A stretch of DNA of 64,000 bases from Paguma larvata (taxonomy: Eukaryota > Chordata > Mammalia > Carnivora > Viverridae): NCBI GenBank assembly GCA_030068075.1, contig CM057835.1:20237957-20301956 (forward strand), given 5' to 3'. The position numbers and the translations under genes are program-made. Under the pieces are notes generated by a model, which was not told the origin of the DNA, searched no databases, and was given only the letters and a program-made list of their open reading frames with translations. Positions 59,641 through 64,000 of this stretch are shown here, in pieces; position 1 is the first letter of the stretch, and the number at the start of each line of letters is the position of its first letter.

Positions 59641-61859
59641 CTGTTTCTAGAATGCTGTGCAACCTTCCAGTGCTTTTCCCCACTTAGGTTTCAAACTGCA
59701 TTTCTTTCTGTGACAGAGAACAACACACTATGGTCTACGAAGTACAGGGTGACTGTGGCCTGAAAGCTTCTATAGGGCAGAGCGATTTTTTTTTTAATAG
59801 GAAACCTGCTTCTTTTATGTGGGAGTAGTCCAAGCTTTTCCAGTGATCTCATCTGCTGAGCAGCCTTTACTAAGATCGCTTCTCTTTTACAAGAGGTGGG
59901 AAAAGGTGCGGCTTCCGAGTCACAGAAGGTTGGGAGTTAATTTCATCGGCGGGGGGCTGTTGGCAGTTTTCTTCCTGCCGTACTATCAGCTTTTTGCTTC
60001 ATGAGCTTGAAGCTGTGAGACCTCCAGCAGCAAGATGCACCTGGACGTAGGCCCTGGGGACAGGGGGTTGAAGTGGGGTGTGTCTACACGTGCATCTAGG
60101 GCATGCATGAAAGCACTCACCAGCCATGGGGAAAACTCTGACCTTTCGATAAGTGCTCACATCCCATCCTTTCGAGATTTAAATTTTTGAGTGTTTTATT
60201 AGAGCAGTACGTGTATGTAATTTTTAGGTAAATTCCATGAATAATTGGGATATATATATATGCTTTTGTTTTTGAGAGGGTTTCTGAATTAAAAGTGTTT
60301 TGAGACCACTACCCCAGTGCGAGACTCCTTATCTGGGGTTCACGGACCCCGGGAGTCAAGGAATCTCCTCTTGCCATTGGATGCAAAAGTTTGTGATCAT
60401 ATGCCCTTCTCCGGGGTATCTATAGCTTCCAGAAAACTCTCAATAAAGAATATATATCACAGTGCCTGGTATATGGTATATGTTTCACAAATGGTAGCAG
60501 CCCCTTCTCTCAAAAAAAAAAAAAACAACCCACAAAACACCTAGAGACTCTCTTAGGGATTAGAACCTGCTTTTGAGGAGTTAGCCTGAATTTTGTTGAC
60601 TGGACAGATATTCCTGGGACCAAGAGAGAAGCAAAGCGGGAAGTTTTGTGTGTGAGGGTGGGAGGGGTCGATGGCGAGCGGTCAGAACGCCTTGTTAATC
60701 ACAGCATGACTTACCGAAGGGCCCAACAATAGCTAGTTGTGTGAAAATGGAAACTTAACGAGAAAGATACAGGCAGCAACATGGTGGAGAATGGTGTTTA
60801 TGGTGGGAATGAATGCCTTCTTTGAAAACCTCTCTCTTTCCCTCCCCTGCGTTCCCCAAAACATAGAGTCACTCAGTACAATGTTATAAATGAGAAAACC
60901 ACAACCGTATCGCGGTAACAGTTATTTTTAAAAACTGTGGTGCCAGCTTGGAGCAAACCAGATTTTAGCGTTCCCCACGCTACCGTGAGAAGGGAGGGAT
61001 TAGTCACCTAACACGGAAAACACTTAGCACTGGGGAAACGCAGTGACTCAGTGAGTCAAAACACATTCAGCTTTCCTGGAACTTTAAATTCATTCAGGGA
61101 ATAGTTGCAATCTTTGTTCTAATTTTTTTTTTTTTTTAATGCAATCCCGTAGCCTCCACTGCTATATCCTTAAAGACCAGTAGAGAGGCAAAAGGGGATA
61201 GAGAGTGCTAAAGAATGGAGATAATTCAAACCACTCAAGGAGATTCCTACCTGAATACAGAGGAATTTGGGGAAGAGATAAATGTGACAAGAAATTTATA
61301 CTCTCACAAACATGTCTCCTTAGAGCTCTCTTGTTAATTCAGATGTCCACTCCTAAACTTACATCATATCCTCGAATAGAAAAGGGAACCTCTTCTCTTT
61401 TCCGATTCCTTATTTAACCGTGTGTGTCAGGTACAGAAGGCTGGCCAGCCTGATGGCCATTTGCAGCTGTAGTGATGCCACCCTCAGGCTCCTAATGAAG
61501 ATCGGATGCTTAGATCTCCAGTAGCCATCCTGTGACCTCGAAGACACAAATATGAAGATGAAAAAGCAACACTTCAAGGGGGGTGGATTGGGAAATCAGT
61601 TAGAGTCCAGATTCCCAAGGTCAATGTTATATTCTTGGACCAGCTCTGGTAATACCTCCCCCGGGCTGTTTGTTAAATCAATGATACCAACATTCAATGA
61701 ATATCTCTCTCTCTCTCTCTTCTGAGCTATTGTCAACTGGTATGTGCCCCAATTTAGACTTCACTTTGAGTACTGTCTCCAGGAGATTTGTCAAGTTTTC
61801 TTTATCATCATCATTTTTCTTACGCTACTCATGTGCAGGCTTTTGTGAACCCCGTCTGG

Positions 61860-62060
61860 GTGACTGTAGTGACTTCCATCTGCTCTCCCTGCCACCAGCT
61901 TCTCCAGCCCCATGCCGTTTTAAGTAGTGCTGCCAGATCTTTCTCAAATGCCTCTTCGATTATCCTGTGTTCTGAGTCATATTTATAGTGGGTTTCTATT
62001 CGTTTGGACCAGGTCTGAATTCCTCAGATGACTGTCTTGTCCTTGGTCTACTCGGCTGTG
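61860..62060 (+). repeat. Possible L2 fragment (sense)
   Basis: GCTGCCAGATCTTTCTCAAA, followed by GAATTCCTCAGATGACTGTC, is compatible with sense L2 but very diverged. Confidence 0.3.
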
Positions 62061-62344
62061 GACACTCCAGGCTAAAACCCTTAGTTAAGATAGACAAACT
62101 CCTATCAAATATGGCATACAGTGTTAACTCCTACAAGCTGAAGGCCATGGTTAGTCTTTTATGGTCAAGGCCAAATTCTACCATACACTTTATGGTAAGT
62201 ATTTTGGTACCAGATTCTAACTTAGTTATTACCAGGAACTTCATCAAAGTTTGGTTGATAATCAACTGAATATTTGGGCAGTCTAGAATGATCATACTTA
62301 AAGGGCAATTAGCATATAATGCCATTCCACTAAAGCCGCCTTTT

Positions 62345-62557
62345 TCCTTTTTTTAAAGTTTATTTGTTTGAGAGAGACAGAGACCGGGTGAGTTGGGTAG
62401 GGCAGAGAGAGAGAGAGAGAGAGAGAGAATCCCAAGCAGCCTCTGCACTGCCAGTGTAGAGCCCGTGACATGGGGTTTGAACCCATGAAACTGAGATCAT
62501 GACCCGAGCTGAAATCAAGAGACAGATGCTAAGCCGACTGAGCCCCTCAGGTGCCCC
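62345..62557 (-). repeat. Carnivore SINE with GA microsatellite
   Basis: Reverse element: CTTTTTTTAAAGTTTATTTG, a GA run at about 62406-62428, then GACTGAGCCCCTCAGGTGCC followed by CC. Confidence 0.92.
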
Positions 62558-63190
62558 CAGCCTTATTTTTCAACTCTCCTCTTCCTACACGGGAATGTTC
62601 CCTCGCATTCACCCCATAAAATAGCAAGAGAATCTCTCTGCTGCTCTTTCTGCACAAATTATATAAGATAATTAAGACGTAATTGCTTTCTTTTTTCTCA
62701 ATCCGGAGCCAAAAAATGGTATAAGAATAAACAACAAGGCCACAGACTGAGTAATCTTGGCAAACATTTTACCTCCTGGAAAGGAAAAGCAATCGTCTCC
62801 ATTAAACTTTAGCAAGAATAATTATTGTAGCAATTACAAAGTCATAGGTCGTTCCTACCTTCGATTTAATACCTTTTAGACCTTAAAAAAAAAATCCATC
62901 CTTGTATCAATATCGTATTAGAACTTTTTTGGTTTTAAGCTTATGACTCTCGTAAAAGGGATAAGCAAGCTCTGTGCGTCTCTAGGACAGGAGAACAGAA
63001 GTCTTGACAAGTATTATTTATACAATCGAGTTATCATATCTGGGGGTTCCTGAGGTTCCAAAGTCATCAGAGAAGGTGAAAACATGTATAGTCAAAATTA
63101 CCCTCGAAAACTCTAAATCTCCTATCAAGTATACCATACATAGTTTGGCGTGTACTATTCTAGAAAGCAATTCTAAACATTAGTCTAAAT

Positions 63191-63408
63191 CGGTGGTTCT
63201 CAGTCTGGGGTGATTTTACTGACCTCCCCCGCTCCCTCTCCCGGGACATGTGGCAGTGTAGAGCTATGTTTGGTTCTCACAAAGAAGGGAGAGGGTGCCC
63301 TTACCATTGACATCAAGTGAATAGAGGACAGGGATGCTTCTTCAAATCCCACAATGCTTGGAACAGCACCCCCATGTCCATGGCGCCAAAACCTTGGTGT
63401 GAAGAGAG
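63191..63408 (+). mobile_element. MER20 hAT element
   Basis: CGGTGGTTCTCAGTCTGGGG, then CATGTGGCAGTGTAGAGCTA and TGTTTGGTTCTCACAAAGAA, follows MER20. It is more diverged than the copy at 37758. Confidence 0.7.
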
Positions 63409-63554
63409 AGACTTTTTAAAAAAGGCTTTATGGAGATAACTGAATATTTTTTTTCCCCTTCAGGTAAGTGTCGCTCACCAAGGCGAATGGGGGTTGGGCA
63501 GGTAGAGAATTTTAAAGTGCTCCTTCATGCCTGAAGGATCCCATACCATTCTGG

Positions 63555-64000
63555 ATTTTTTTTAAGTATTTATTTTTAAAATCATATGCACTAAAATTGA
63601 GTCATTTTGAAGTATAGGCCTATGGGTATTGACAGATAAATAGCTCTGTGTCCACCACCATAACCAACTGAGGAAAGTTCTATCACCACCACCATCCCTA
63701 ATTCCCCTATGCTACCCCCTTGGTTGTCACCCCCCTTCTCTACCATAAACCCTTGTCAGCCACTGATCTGTTTTCCATTCTCCATAGTCTTTGTCTTTCC
63801 AGAATGTTGTACAAATGGAATCCTATAGTATATAGCTTTGTGGAATTGGCTTCCTTCACTTAGCATAATGCATTTGAGGATAAGTCATGTATCAGAGGGT
63901 CATTCGGTTATTGCTATGGATGTTACCCATTCATCTGTCGAAGGGTATTACTCCTCTTTTTCAATATCAAAACTTGATAGTCTTAACACATCTTAAAGGA
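63555..64000 (-). repeat. L1 3' part (antisense), runs off the window
   Basis: AAAATTGAGTCATTTTGAAG, then CTTGTCAGCCACTGATCTG, TACAAATGGAATCCTATAGT and CTTCACTTAGCATAATGCAT are typical antisense L1 3' UTR sequence. It is probably continuous with a fragment at 63415-63470. Confidence 0.75.

Larger units (their letters stand above)
55630..64000. other. Intergenic DNA downstream of MBD2
   Basis: I see no supported gene from the MBD2 cleavage site to the window end. The region holds L2 copies (57160-58512), MIR, a feline SINE (62345-62557), a MER20 (63191-63408) and the 3' part of an antisense L1 (63555 on). Stretches 55650-57150, 58520-59400, 59780-61650 and 62560-63180 contain only short ORFs without recognisable motifs. 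Confidence 0.8.

Noticed and set aside
61697..61988. Overlapping short ORFs near a CT run
   Set aside because: They follow a CT microsatellite and possible L2 sequence, with no gene structure.

Overview
This is a mammalian nuclear window, almost certainly from a felid. The best lineage marker is a set of about eleven minus-strand and several plus-strand tRNA-Lys-derived carnivore SINEs of the feline type. Their signature is a poly-T/A-rich head with AATGTTTATTTTTGAGAGA, a GA-rich body, and a tRNA-like tail reading GACTGAGCCACCCAGGCGCC. A carnivore-type L1 3' end is also present. No prokaryotic, phage, CRISPR or plasmid features are visible.

The only supported protein-coding gene is MBD2 (methyl-CpG-binding domain protein 2), on the plus strand. 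The window starts inside intron 1, so the promoter, exon 1 and the N-terminal Gly/Arg-rich region lie upstream. It contains exon 2 (8900-9059), exon 3 (24916-25053), exon 4 (44920-45010), exon 5 (46527-46704), exon 6 with the stop codon (51135-51261 coding, exon to 51273) and a wholly untranslated exon 7 (55157 to about 55629). The exons join in frame with AG/GT boundaries. With human numbering, exons 2-6 give residues 182-411, which matches the usual 411-residue length. Exon 2 carries the second half of the methyl-CpG-binding domain, exons 3-5 the disordered region that binds the NuRD deacetylase core, and exons 5-6 the coiled coil that binds p66/GATAD2.

Everything else is intronic or 3' intergenic DNA filled with interspersed repeats. 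These are old L2 and MIR copies, several antisense L1 fragments (one with recognisable reverse-transcriptase residues at 34185-34751), hAT elements (MER5-type, MER20), a Tigger-type element with TA target duplication, feline SINEs and microsatellites. From 55630 to the end I see no gene.

The observations most worth checking are: (i) exon 7 begins with GTAACT right after its acceptor, so splicing recreates a donor-like CAG/GTAACT junction; (ii) a perfect 22-bp tandem duplication at 20163-20206 creates two perfect p53 half-sites 12 bp apart; (iii) a perfect CTCF core motif in intron 5; (iv) a perfect 12-bp inverted repeat with a 50-nt loop in intron 3; (v) a weak exon 2 donor at the point where known truncated MBD2 isoforms diverge; (vi) two Pumilio-type motifs in the 3' UTR. 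I found no convincing undescribed system.
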